DNA of 28,655 bases from a virus. Location: the IMG/VR virus record IMGVR_UViG_3300034063_000150, positions 1 to 28,655 of that record; one strand, written 5' to 3'. The notes below the pieces were generated by a model. It was not told where the DNA came from. It ran no database searches and was given only the letters and a program-made list of their open reading frames with translations. Of this stretch, positions 17,125 through 25,101 are shown one piece after another. Positions within the stretch are counted from its first letter, which is position 1; every line of letters begins with the position of its first letter. Both the position numbers and the translations under genes were made by a program.

Positions 17125-19637
17125 CACAGCATCCTCGCCTTGCCGGACAGCATCCCCACCCATTCGCAGCTGGTGAACTTGCAGGGCACCGCGGTGCTGT
17201 TGTGGATCTCGACCACGCATGTTTCACCCTTTGCCTGAATCGGGATGGTGAACACCCCGTCGTGGTAACGGCCTGGGTCGGGGTCAACCTGCTGCGGCTC
17301 GATGCCAATAAAGCTGTTCCGCACTGCCAAGACTGCTCCATCGAAGGTGTAGATAGCCCGCGGACGGCGCTCAGCCATCACCCACACCTGGAAATAGCCG
17401 GTTTCGTTGTAGCGCAACTTGGCATGGCGCACTTGCGTTCGCATGGCGTTGGCCGCCGACTTGCCGGCCTGGCCTTCTTTGTAGAACTTGAACCGCGTAA
17501 AGCGATAAACGAAATCATAAACCTCGCCGATGTAGACACTCTTGTTGCGCCAATCGCCACGGCCAACAATCGTGTTCCCGCTTGATGCTTCGCCGAGCAT
17601 CACGCCGCCGATCTGTCCGTTCTCATAGCCAGACCACACCTGGGTCTTGGCAGCGATGGTGTACGGCAGGGCCCAGGTGGTGGTCAGCGTGAGCGGATCC
17701 CACACGCCGTTGCCCACGCGCACTGCAGCTGGCGCTGCTGCGGAGGTGGTCACCTGGCGATCGAGCAGCGCTGGCGCCGGGTTGCCGTCCAGCTCGCTCA
17801 TCCGATCCGCCACCGGGATCCGTTCCAGCCACACGGCCGCCCCGTAACGCATCAAGGCGTAGAGGGTCTCCTGCACGCACAGAACCTGCAGCACCTGGTC
17901 GGCACCGCTGAACTGCCAGTAGCTCCAGCTAGCCTGCGCACGCTCAGCTGCCCCGCCGTTGTTGCGGTAGTAGAACTTGAACACATAGACCCGGTTTTGG
18001 TAGCCCTGCCGCTCAGAAATGGCAAACCACATGTTGCCGGTGTCATTCGCAGTGAGCTTGGTGATGTCCGATGGGATGTAGCTGCCCACATGCCCGGTCA
18101 GCTCATCGGCCTCGGCCACCAGTGCAGTGCCTGCGCCGCGAACGCTGAACTCGCGGAACCGCGACCACCGGCCGCTGGCCTGGCAGAAGATGATGGTGCC
18201 GGCAATCGCGATCGGCCTCACGTCTGGGTCGCACTCGTACTGCGTAAGCACCGTGATCTGCGCAGTCGCTGGCGACAGCAAGGAATCAGGGGAGCCAAAA
18301 CGAAACTGCGTCTGATCAGAGAAGATGATCAGTTCATCCTGATAGGGGATTGCATAGCGCAACACCGCAACTCGCGGGGAGCTGGCACTGAGATCAATCG
18401 GGTCGCTGTCAAGAACGGTTGTAACTGTTTCGGGGAAGAACTCGAAGAAGTCCCGCGCTCTGCTGAGGATGACGTTCTCGTCCGCCAGCATCCCCAGGCG
18501 ATTCTTGTAGACGAACACGTCCTGGATGGGAAAGCCGATGAAGCTCGGGTCCGGGGCGCTCTCCAGATCGCCAGCCGTCCGCTCGCCCCACCCCGGCAGC
18601 GTCACACCGCCCTGGACACTGCCATCAGCGGGACCGAAGTGGAAGGTGCCGTTGGGCAGCCGCACCAGCACATGGGGCATGGTGGCCGGGTTGATCCGGT
18701 ACGGCACGCCTGGCGCCACCGTCTCCTCCCACGCCCCCTCGCCGAAGGATCCCATGCCCTGGAACACGGTCATGCCAGGCCGCGGCTGAAAGCGGACGTA
18801 GTAGGTGTCGAACTTGTTGCCCGGGTCGCCTGTCACCTCCACCTGATAGCCCTCAGGGGCGATGGCCGGAAGCTCGGAGAAAACCTGCACCTTGCTGGTG
18901 ATGGCCGTGATGTCAGCGTTGGCGCGGGCATCAGTGGCTGCAACCGTGATCGGACTGAAGGAGACGAAGTGAATGACGCTGCCGACCCGGAAGATCACCA
19001 CGCCGGGAGTGTTGATCAGCGCCCCGGCAAGGGATGTCGCGATTGCCTCCGAGCTGATGCGGTTCTCGATGGTCGTGCTGCCTGACACCACCACTGGCGC
19101 CACGGGCGTCTGCAATGTGGCTTCCAGCCCGTTCACGTTGACCCGGTAGGTCTGCCCGTAGTTAGCGGCCTTCACCCACACCAGACACTCATGCGGGAAG
19201 GTGCGCGGCACTGCCGGCGCTGTCGCCGCATCCATCGCCGGCACCGCTCTGGCGTTGGAAATGAAGGTCACGTCAGCGATCGTGGCCGCCCGGATGGAGC
19301 TCTTGGCGGTGGTGGCGGTGGCCAGGTAGCTGTACCCCGCAGGGGCGCTCACCGTTTTCTCGTTGCCAGCGAGGTCGAACACCTTGACTCCAGCGGGGCC
19401 GATCGCCACCAGGTACTTCTCGGCCGAGTCGCGCTCGATCTGGTGGAAGAACACATCGCCGAAGCCCGATTCGCTGACCTTGGCGATGACGTGGCTGGGG
19501 TCCCGCTTGCGCAGGCCCTCGGCCATGGAGCTCATCCCGTTGATCTGCTCCTCGCCCTGGGCGGGGTCGCGCTGGGCATCCGGCTGCTGGCTGACACCCT
19601 GAGCCAGGTTGCCGATCAGGTAGCTGACCAGGCTCAC
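17124..19637 (-). CDS. 12: Tail tubular protein B, T7 gp12-like (837 aa)
   Basis: The start is GTG at 19637, overlapping the gp11 stop (GTGA), with GGGAGG 9-11 nt upstream. The N-terminus has the gp12 hallmark: SLVSYLIGNLAQGVSQQPDA, then EEQINGMSSMAEGLRKRDPS. Later blocks are also typical: FHFGPADGSVQGG, FPIQDVFVYKNRLGMLADEN, IIFSDQTQFRF and YECDPDVRPIAIAGTIIFCQ. At 837 residues it is slightly longer than T7 gp12 (794). It forms the hexameric tail nozzle below gp11 and holds the tail fibres. The gene is complete and shows no frameshift. Confidence 0.93.
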   Translation of the reverse strand: MSLVSYLIGNLAQGVSQQPDAQRDPAQGEEQINGMSSMAEGLRKRDPSHVIAKVSESGFGDVFFHQIERDSAEKYLVAIGPAGVKVFDLAGNEKTVSAPAGYSYLATATTAKSSIRAATIADVTFISNARAVPAMDAATAPAVPRTFPHECLVWVKAANYGQTYRVNVNGLEATLQTPVAPVVVSGSTTIENRISSEAIATSLAGALINTPGVVIFRVGSVIHFVSFSPITVAATDARANADITAITSKVQVFSELPAIAPEGYQVEVTGDPGNKFDTYYVRFQPRPGMTVFQGMGSFGEGAWEETVAPGVPYRINPATMPHVLVRLPNGTFHFGPADGSVQGGVTLPGWGERTAGDLESAPDPSFIGFPIQDVFVYKNRLGMLADENVILSRARDFFEFFPETVTTVLDSDPIDLSASSPRVAVLRYAIPYQDELIIFSDQTQFRFGSPDSLLSPATAQITVLTQYECDPDVRPIAIAGTIIFCQASGRWSRFREFSVRGAGTALVAEADELTGHVGSYIPSDITKLTANDTGNMWFAISERQGYQNRVYVFKFYYRNNGGAAERAQASWSYWQFSGADQVLQVLCVQETLYALMRYGAAVWLERIPVADRMSELDGNPAPALLDRQVTTSAAAPAAVRVGNGVWDPLTLTTTWALPYTIAAKTQVWSGYENGQIGGVMLGEASSGNTIVGRGDWRNKSVYIGEVYDFVYRFTRFKFYKEGQAGKSAANAMRTQVRHAKLRYNETGYFQVWVMAERRPRAIYTFDGAVLAVRNSFIGIEPQQVDPDPGRYHDGVFTIPIQAKGETCVVEIHNSTAVPCKFTSCEWVGMLSGKARML

Positions 19638-20275
19638 AGGAACAGGCCTCCCGCGAGACGATCAGTCAGCCCCTCGGCCGGCTGGAAGGTGGGGAATCGG
19701 CGGCGGCCGGTGATCATGTTCGGCGCCTCCTGGGTGTTCTCCACCCGCAGCAGCTCAATCAGCGCCTGCTGCTCATCCGCCAGGGTGTACTGCACCCCGC
19801 TCACATCGCCGATGGTGCGGGCGCTGAACACCCGGGCAGCGCGGATCAGCGACCAGCGGTTGTAGGCCTCGGGGCACTCGTCCCAGGGCAGCAGCCACAC
19901 CACGTCCGCCTTGAGCTGGGCGACCGGGATCTGGTAGCTGCGGCTCTCCTTGTCGTAGACCCGCTGGCCGCGCAGCTGGTAGCGGTGCTGGAACTCGTAG
20001 GGGTCCGGCTGCCAGCTGATCACGTTGGTGGGCAGCACGATCTCGCCGCCGCTGCTGCGGGCGAAGGGGTACTCGCGCTCGCTGTTCCAGCTCCAGCCGC
20101 GGGTCTGCCCCTCCTTGTGCATCTCCAGGATGGTGGCCTCGGCGGTGCGGGCCTCCAGCACCTGCTGGTTCTCGAGCGTGGACACCGGCTGCTCGCCGAT
20201 GTTCATCAGCACGATGTTCACCGCCTCCAGCAGGGTGGTGCGGCCTGGCGTGGCCGACTGGTTCTCCAGGCCCAT
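19634..20275 (-). CDS. 11: Tail tubular protein A, T7 gp11-like (213 aa)
   Basis: Hallmark motifs include TTLLEAVNIVLMNIGEQPVS at the N-terminus, then ATILEMHKEGQTRGWSWN, PFARSSGGEIVLPTNVISW and LRGQRVYDKESRSYQI. These match the adaptor/gatekeeper family that joins the portal to the nozzle (T7 gp11, 196 aa). I chose the ATG at 20275; an upstream TTG (20299) would add eight residues that are not typical of the family. Neither start has a strong Shine-Dalgarno site. It is the first gene after the capsid terminator and is coupled to gp12 by a 4-nt overlap. Confidence 0.9.
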   Translation of the reverse strand: MGLENQSATPGRTTLLEAVNIVLMNIGEQPVSTLENQQVLEARTAEATILEMHKEGQTRGWSWNSEREYPFARSSGGEIVLPTNVISWQPDPYEFQHRYQLRGQRVYDKESRSYQIPVAQLKADVVWLLPWDECPEAYNRWSLIRAARVFSARTIGDVSGVQYTLADEQQALIELLRVENTQEAPNMITGRRRFPTFQPAEGLTDRLAGGLFL

Positions 20276-20316
20276 AGCGGCTGCGACCGTGCAGACCAAT
20301 GCTATCGGCAGGCATG

Positions 20317-20341
20317 AAAAAGCCCCACCCGAAGGCAGGGC
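20317..20341 (-). terminator. Rho-independent terminator after the capsid gene
   Basis: On the transcript, GCCCTGCC and GGTGGGGC form an 8-bp stem (two G-U pairs) around a UUCG tetraloop, followed at once by five U. It lies 28 nt past the capsid stop and before gp11. T7 has its main terminator at the same place, between genes 10 and 11, where it keeps capsid mRNA high relative to later genes. Confidence 0.8.
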
Positions 20342-20353
20342 CGTCGAACGCCT

Positions 20354-20367
20354 CTTCCCGAAGGAAG
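20354..20367 (-). other. Second UUCG hairpin just after the capsid stop
   Basis: CTTCC-TTCG-GGAAG on the minus strand: a 5-bp perfect stem with a UUCG tetraloop, starting 2 nt after the capsid stop codon and 12 nt before the terminator stem. There is no U-tract after it. It could protect the 3' end of capsid mRNA or be a processing element; that role is inferred. Confidence 0.5.
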
Positions 20368-20368
20368 T

Positions 20369-21403
20369 CTACGGAACCTCGATCACGGCGGCACACTCGG
20401 CGCGGAGAATCCCCATGCCGATGGCCATGCGTGCCACGAACAGCTGCGACTGGTAGACCACGTTGTAGTCACCGCCGGGGGCGGTCATCTGCAGCTGCGG
20501 GCGGCGCAGGGTGAGCACACCGATCGCATCACGGTGGAAGATCAGAGCCCGGCACTTGGTCAGGTTCTGCTGGTAGGCCGCGTTGCGATCGAAAGACGTG
20601 TTGGTGTAGGCCGCCTGGGTGACGTGGTTGCTCCACATGATCGGGAGCCCCTTCACCCGGCCGATGTTGCCGCCGCCATAGGTGCCATTGGCCGACCCCT
20701 GGTTGAAGTCGGCATTGATCACCTTGCTGCCCTCGTTGAGGAAGTCGTACTCCTCGGGGGGCACGACAACCACCAGGTCATCCGTGGGCACGTCCTTCTT
20801 CTGCATGGCGACCTTGATGTCGCCGATCACAGAAGCGAGCTCGTCACCCCGGGCTTGCTTCGAGGCGGTGGCATAGCCGGCGCTGAGAGTCCGTGCGGTG
20901 CCGGTGCGGCCGGCATTGCCGGCCTTGTTCAGCGGCTCGGCGCTGCGCTTGGCCGCGGCATAGAGCACCCGGGCAATCCGGGCGTCCTTCTCGCGGGCCA
21001 GGGCCTCGCCCAGCTGGTGCATCATGTCCTGCCGATACTGAACGTCCTCCATGAGGTCATCCAGGTCGTACACGGTGTCGGGCGCAATCAGCAGACCATC
21101 AAGATTGATGATCTCCTCGTTGCGATCCGAAGGTGCGTTGCTGGGGTTGGGGTTGTTGCCGTCCGTGGGGACGTTGGTGATCGGCGTGCCCGGGGTGTGA
21201 TACCCAGCGGTGCGCCGGCCAGTCACCTTGAACCGAGCACTTTGGCCGCCCCGAATGGAGCGCTCTTTGACCCGGCCGGTGAAAACGGTTTTGCGGTCGA
21301 AGGCGGTCAACACCTCCGACATGCCCAGTTTCAGGAACAGGGCGTAGTTGTCTGCGGCGTTGCCCTTAACTTGGCCAAGCCGCGAAAGGCTGATAGCGGT
21401 CAC
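20369..21403 (-). CDS. 10: Major capsid protein, T7 gp10-like (344 aa)
   Basis: The N-terminus (TAISLSRLGQVKGNAADNYALF, with LTAFDRKTVFTGRVKERSIR) is typical of T7-like and cyanopodovirus capsids, as are FKVTGRRTAGYHTPGTPI, INLDGLLIAPDTVYDLDDLM and LVVVVPPEEYDFLNEG. The length (344) equals that of T7 gp10A. The fold is HK97-type; 415 copies plus the portal build a T=7 head in T7. The start is GTG at 21403, with no good ribosome site next to it; the nearest purine run (AGAGG) is about 20 nt upstream, which is odd for the most abundant virion protein. No slippery site for a 10B-like extension was seen near the stop. Confidence 0.93.
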   Translation of the reverse strand: MTAISLSRLGQVKGNAADNYALFLKLGMSEVLTAFDRKTVFTGRVKERSIRGGQSARFKVTGRRTAGYHTPGTPITNVPTDGNNPNPSNAPSDRNEEIINLDGLLIAPDTVYDLDDLMEDVQYRQDMMHQLGEALAREKDARIARVLYAAAKRSAEPLNKAGNAGRTGTARTLSAGYATASKQARGDELASVIGDIKVAMQKKDVPTDDLVVVVPPEEYDFLNEGSKVINADFNQGSANGTYGGGNIGRVKGLPIMWSNHVTQAAYTNTSFDRNAAYQQNLTKCRALIFHRDAIGVLTLRRPQLQMTAPGGDYNVVYQSQLFVARMAIGMGILRAECAAVIEVP

Positions 21404-21510
21404 TGCAATGTGTGCGGTGAGCCTCTGCTATCTCGACGGGTTTGCGGTCAGGGTGTCGGCCTAGGCCGGCCTGTGCTCTGCGTGAGTGCAGACGTACTCA
21501 TGCACACCTT
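21404..21510 (-). promoter_or_regulatory. 107-nt leader between scaffold and capsid genes
   Basis: This is the longest gap in the structural module. It holds a perfect 12-bp palindrome CGGCCTAGGCCG (21457-21468) and a TGAGT/ACTCA hairpin (about 21482-21500). No T7-type or sigma-70 promoter is recognisable. Because the capsid must be made in excess, a phage promoter or an mRNA processing site here is plausible but not shown. Confidence 0.4.
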
Positions 21511-22467
21511 CTACACGAAGATTGGAGAGCGTGCAAACTTGGCGTCGATGTAGCGGCGGTACTTCTCGTCCACCAGGTAGCGCTGCTTGCCGCCTTTGGT
21601 GAGCACCTGCTTGGCTTCCATCGCCTCCTCCTCCGTCTCGAACACATCCAGGGCAGGGTTGGCGGTGCCGCCGCTGGCCATCACCAGGGCCGGCTCCTTG
21701 TCGGCTGTGGCGGCCCTGCCCTGCAGCCAGCGCACTGCTGCCCGGGCTGCTGCAGGGTTGCCGGTGTTGACGGCCTCGTTGTAGTCGGCCAGCTCGGCCT
21801 CGCTCAGGTTGGCCAGGGCCCACTGGCTGATCTCGGCGAACTTGGCATCGCCGCCCACCTCGACGCGGATCGCCGCGGCGTCCTCATCACTCAGGCCGGC
21901 GGTGGCGGGCTGGGCCTCGGCCGGGCGATAGGCCGACTCGTAGCGCTCGATCAGCGCCTCGGGCAGGCCCAGGGCCCCGGCCAGCTTCTGCCGCATTTCG
22001 CTGGTGTCCTCGCCCCGCTGCACAGCGGCATCCCACTGCGCCAGGTCGATCCCCTCCTGCTCGGCAGCGGCCACCACGGTCTCGCCGTAGCCGGCAACGG
22101 CCTCCTCGCGGGTGAGCGTCTTGACCTCGGCGGGCTCAGACTCAGCTGCAGGTTGCTCGGCGGCCCGCTGCCCCAGCTTCTTCTGGAGCTCCAGGTAGGC
22201 CTTCTCCAGATCCTCGGCGGACTTGAACTTCCCGGCCAGGGGCCGCTGCTCGCCCTGCTCCTGCTCAGCCTCCACCTCGTCGCCCTGCACCTCCAGGGTG
22301 GCGAAGTCAGGCGCAGCGACCGGGGCGGGCGGCTCCAGCGTGCCGGCGGCCAGGGCCGCATCCTCCTCGGCTATCTCCTGCAGGAAGCCAGCCAGGGCGT
22401 CCTTGTCGTAGCCAGGGCCGGCCAGGGCCAGCTGGTCGGGGGTGGGTTGGATCGGGGTGGCGGTCAT
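21511..22467 (-). CDS. 9: Capsid assembly scaffolding protein, T7 gp9-like (318 aa)
   Basis: An acidic, Ala/Glu/Pro-rich protein between portal and capsid genes, 318 residues against 307 in T7. The N-terminal half is disordered-looking (PDQLALAGPGYDKDALAGFL, and an Ala/Pro-rich stretch). A central helical segment follows (FKSAEDLEKAYLELQKKLG), and the C-terminus is basic (KGGKQRYLVDEKYRRYIDAK). The 'L.GKFKS.EDLEKAYLELQKKLG' block and a basic capsid-binding tail are typical of scaffolds of this group. It starts at 22467 with ATGA overlap to the portal stop and GAGGAA upstream. It directs procapsid assembly and leaves before DNA packaging. Confidence 0.88.
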   Translation of the reverse strand: MTATPIQPTPDQLALAGPGYDKDALAGFLQEIAEEDAALAAGTLEPPAPVAAPDFATLEVQGDEVEAEQEQGEQRPLAGKFKSAEDLEKAYLELQKKLGQRAAEQPAAESEPAEVKTLTREEAVAGYGETVVAAAEQEGIDLAQWDAAVQRGEDTSEMRQKLAGALGLPEALIERYESAYRPAEAQPATAGLSDEDAAAIRVEVGGDAKFAEISQWALANLSEAELADYNEAVNTGNPAAARAAVRWLQGRAATADKEPALVMASGGTANPALDVFETEEEAMEAKQVLTKGGKQRYLVDEKYRRYIDAKFARSPIFV

Positions 22468-24110
22468 TGGGCGGGTTCCTCAGTGGGTTGTTGCATGTCC
22501 TGAACGGTGGCCGCGGCGGTGGCCAGCTTCTGCGGATCCGCCACTGGCGATTGCAGCAGGGCCTGCTGCTGGGCGGCCTGCTGGGCCGCGTCCTGCTCCT
22601 CCTCGATCTGCTGCTGGGTCTTGATCAGCCCCACCGTGTCGATGCCCATCGCTGCTGCCAGCCGGCTGATCAGCTCGGTGGGCATCAGGTATTGCAGCGT
22701 GCCCTCGGGGGTGATCGTCTGTTGCAGGATCTGCATGAAGCGGGCGTGGCGCTCCAGGTCGTTGCCCCGGCCCACTGCCGCTAGGCCCACGCTCACCACC
22801 GGCTTGATCGAGTCATCCGGCAGCGGCGGCAGGCCGCCGGCCTTGGTGAGCAGGTGCAGCTTGCGGCTGATGTAGGGGTACTGGAACTCGGTCGTGAGGA
22901 TCGAGTAGACGCTGCCCAGGCTGTTCTCGATCTGCTGGGCCTGCAGTCGCACCTCCTCGGCCGTGGTGCGCTCGCTGTCGCGCACATCGGTGAGCATGAA
23001 GGCAGTGGCCAGCCGGGCCTGCACCCGCTGCAGCCGCTGCTCGGCCACGGCCAGGTCGCTGCCCTTGCCCACCTGCACGGCGGTGATGTCCTCCGGGAGG
23101 CCGGTGAGGCACGCACCGTTGGCGGCCTCGTTGAACTGCTTGGCGGTGACGGCAGCGCCGGGCTTGGCCAGGAACTTCACCATGGCTGACACCAGCGCTC
23201 CCTCGGTCAGGGCCCGGGTGAGGGCGTTCGCGGTCTGCAGGTCCGCCATGCACGCGGCCTCGACATAGCCGGGGCTGTAGTCCTCGGCGTCGATGCGGAA
23301 CATGCGCAGCGGGATCCACGGCGCCACGTCGCGGGGTGCGCGGCCCTCACTGCCCTCGATGCGGTGCCCCTTGATCTCCTGATACCAGCGGCACTTGTCC
23401 TTCTCCCAGCGGATGTGGGTGTAGACCTTGACCGTCCGCTCAATCTCGTCCTCGTCTCGCCACGCCAGGGTGTTGTCGTACCGCTTTTCGGTGAGGGGCT
23501 CCAGCGGGTCGGCCTTGTCGAGGATCTCCTTGGCGGCCTCGGGCAACTCCTCTGCTGCCATCCGCTCGCACACCACTGCTTCCAGCGGCTTGCCCATCGG
23601 GCAGCGGCGCAGCACGTAGCGGTAGAGGTTGAAGGTCTTGCATCCGTCCTCGGGCACGTAGACCATGCAGTTGCCGGCCACGATCAGGTGCAGCAGGGCC
23701 TCATGTAGCGCGGTGCGGTCGTTGCTGGTCTCGATGCTGCGCAGCACCGCCCGTTCCATCAGGCCCAGGGTCTTGTCGATCTGAGTCTTGAGCTCAGCGA
23801 TCTGCTCGGGGCCCATCCCCATTGCTGCGGCTTCCGCCTGCTGGCGGGCAAACTCCATGTCGTCGTGGACGAACCGGAAGAAGCTCTCGGTGGGCGGCAG
23901 CAGGGCCAGCAGCAGCCGGCTGGCGATGTTGTGGACACCCCGCTGGCCGATGCCATCCCACGGGTGGCTGATCTTCTCCAGCGCCTGGGGCTCGGGGTCG
24001 CCATCAAACGGCAGCAGCCATGGCAGCGTCAGTGCCCCCGCCTCGCGCCCGCGGTCGATCCAGTGGTTCCTGGCGGGTTCGAGCTTCTTGTAGCGGGCTT
24101 CTGCTGTCAT
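22464..24110 (-). CDS. 8: Portal (head-to-tail connector) protein, T7 gp8-like (548 aa)
   Basis: Clear member of the T7-like portal family: RYKKLEPARNHWIDRGREAG, TLPWLLPFDG, then QRGVHNIASRLLLALLPPTE with FFRF, later YIPEDG-like VYVPEDGCKTFNLYRYVLRR and TAFMLTDVRDSERTTAEEVR. The length (548) is close to T7 gp8 (536). The C-terminus is Gln/Ala-rich and helical (IKTQQQIEEEQDAAQQAAQQ), as in the portal crown or barrel. The ATG overlaps the preceding stop by four bases (ATGA) with no strong ribosome site, so translation is probably coupled. It forms the dodecameric ring through which DNA is packaged and ejected. Confidence 0.95.
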   Translation of the reverse strand: MTAEARYKKLEPARNHWIDRGREAGALTLPWLLPFDGDPEPQALEKISHPWDGIGQRGVHNIASRLLLALLPPTESFFRFVHDDMEFARQQAEAAAMGMGPEQIAELKTQIDKTLGLMERAVLRSIETSNDRTALHEALLHLIVAGNCMVYVPEDGCKTFNLYRYVLRRCPMGKPLEAVVCERMAAEELPEAAKEILDKADPLEPLTEKRYDNTLAWRDEDEIERTVKVYTHIRWEKDKCRWYQEIKGHRIEGSEGRAPRDVAPWIPLRMFRIDAEDYSPGYVEAACMADLQTANALTRALTEGALVSAMVKFLAKPGAAVTAKQFNEAANGACLTGLPEDITAVQVGKGSDLAVAEQRLQRVQARLATAFMLTDVRDSERTTAEEVRLQAQQIENSLGSVYSILTTEFQYPYISRKLHLLTKAGGLPPLPDDSIKPVVSVGLAAVGRGNDLERHARFMQILQQTITPEGTLQYLMPTELISRLAAAMGIDTVGLIKTQQQIEEEQDAAQQAAQQQALLQSPVADPQKLATAAATVQDMQQPTEEPAQ

Positions 24111-24517
24111 GCGCCGATGTTCAGGCCTGCGCCTGGGGTGACGAGAGTGGCGCCCGGCGTGATCCGCAGGCTGGTGGGCTGCGGCCGAATCACCGGGGTC
24201 ACCTCGGTGGTCTGCGCAGTGGCCGGTAGCGCCTGCTGCTGCGTGGTCACGGCGTAGTTGTTGGCCAGCACGGTGTTAACCGGCGGCGCCACCGCTTCTG
24301 CAATCTGTTGCTGGAGCTGCTGGGTCTGGTTGGCGGCTGCGTCGATCTGGTTCTGCAGCTGCTGCTGAAACTCCTGAGCCTGCGTCCTGGAATCCTGGCG
24401 GATCTGCTTGAGCTCTTTCTTCTCCTGCTTCCTCTCCTTCCTCTCCTCCCTGAGCTCCTTGCGGGTGGGCCCCTCCACCACGACCTTGGGCTGTTGCGGT
24501 GCCGATCCAACGCACAT
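24107..24517 (-). CDS. gp7.3-like small virion/ejection protein (136 aa)
   Basis: Begins MCVGSAPQQPKVVVEGP, then a highly charged coiled coil (ELREERKERKQEKKELKQIR), a Gln-rich helix to about residue 75, and a Pro/Thr-rich linker. It ends with SLRITPGA and then GAGLNIGA. T7 gp7.3, the gene just before the portal, ends in a similar 'L.V.R...GGINI' tail, and T7 gp6.7 starts MC; both proteins are ejected with the DNA. I chose the ATG at 24517, 2 nt after the previous stop; a TTG two codons earlier would add Met-Ile. Coupled to the portal by ATGA. Homology to gp7.3 is judged from position and the C-terminal tail. Confidence 0.65.
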   Translation of the reverse strand: MCVGSAPQQPKVVVEGPTRKELREERKERKQEKKELKQIRQDSRTQAQEFQQQLQNQIDAAANQTQQLQQQIAEAVAPPVNTVLANNYAVTTQQQALPATAQTTEVTPVIRPQPTSLRITPGATLVTPGAGLNIGA

Positions 24518-24519
24518 GA

Positions 24520-24915
24520 TCAATACGCTCCGATGTTGAGTCCGGTGCCAGCTGCAGCTGCCCCCTGCTCGATTCGCAGCTGCTTGCGCCCTGGGGCGCG
24601 GCGCTTGCCGGTGCGGTTGCTGGCCAGCACCGGCGCCTTGGCGGTGGGTTCGGGGGCTGGTGCGCCAATCAGGGCCGTGATGCGCCTGGCGTCAGCCTCC
24701 GTGCTCTTGGCTCGCTGCATCGTTGCAGCGTTCAGGCGCTCCAGCGTTGCCTGCTGATTGAGCAGGGCAGCGTCGTACTCCCCCTGTCTCCTGGTGGTTC
24801 GCCGCTGCTGCGCACTGTTCATCAAGGCCAGCTGCCGGTCGAGCCGCCGGTCGCTGGCGTCGGTGTCGGGCATCCTGATCACTGCCCGCTGGCTGCCACC
24901 TGAGCCGGAGCACAT
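24520..24915 (-). CDS. gp6.7/gp7.3-like small virion protein (131 aa)
   Basis: Begins MCSGSGGSQRAVIRMPDTD, followed by an Arg/Gln/Ala-rich helix (residues about 20-80) and a basic tail GKRRAPGRKQLRIEQGA that ends GTGLNIGAY. Both ends resemble the next protein (MC.GS at the start, LRI...GA...GLNIGA at the end). In T7, gp6.7 starts with MC and has GRKGLKVER, and gp7.3 ends GGGINI. It is likely a small ejected or tail-assembly protein. The start has AAGGAGG 8 nt upstream and shares one base with the previous stop (TGATG). Confidence 0.65.
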   Translation of the reverse strand: MCSGSGGSQRAVIRMPDTDASDRRLDRQLALMNSAQQRRTTRRQGEYDAALLNQQATLERLNAATMQRAKSTEADARRITALIGAPAPEPTAKAPVLASNRTGKRRAPGRKQLRIEQGAAAAGTGLNIGAY

Positions 24916-25082
24916 CAGCCCAGGCCTCCTTGCTGTTCGGCGTGCCAGCGCTTGATGCAGTCCACGACTGACTGCTCGCCGATCAGGTGGTCGATCTCCC
25001 TGTGGGACATCGACCGATCAGGCTTGCGGCCAAAGGTGGCATCCAGCTTGGCGATCAGTTCGTCGCTGACGAGTGGAAACAC
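24915..25082 (-). CDS. Small hypothetical protein (55 aa)
   Basis: A GTG-started ORF filling the gap between the exonuclease and the gp6.7-like gene. It reads VFPLVSDELIAKLDATFGRK, then PDRSMSHREIDHLIGEQSVV and DCIKRWHAEQQGGLG. The 'P.VS.ELI..LD..F' opening and 'E......G...VV..IK..' tail are like short proteins found before the portal in several T7-like phages, as I recall. It overlaps the next start by one base, and its stop lies next to that gene's ribosome site. An in-frame TAG upstream excludes a longer ORF. The ribosome site is weak. Function unknown. Confidence 0.6.
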   Translation of the reverse strand: MFPLVSDELIAKLDATFGRKPDRSMSHREIDHLIGEQSVVDCIKRWHAEQQGGLG

Positions 25083-25101
25083 TGCACCTATGCAGACTTC
25101 A

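Noticed and set aside
17997-19085. A 362-codon plus-strand frame opposite gp12
   Set aside because: Antisense shadow of a firmly identified tail gene.
20369-20420. Possible frameshift site for a 10B-like extended capsid protein
   Set aside because: No slippery heptamer is seen near the stop, and the stop is followed at once by the hairpin and terminator.
21448-21501. A 17-codon minus-strand ORF (MSTSALTQSTGRPRPTP) in the capsid leader
   Set aside because: Weak ribosome site (AAGGTG), no conserved character and common chance length; a leader-peptide role cannot be excluded but is not supported.
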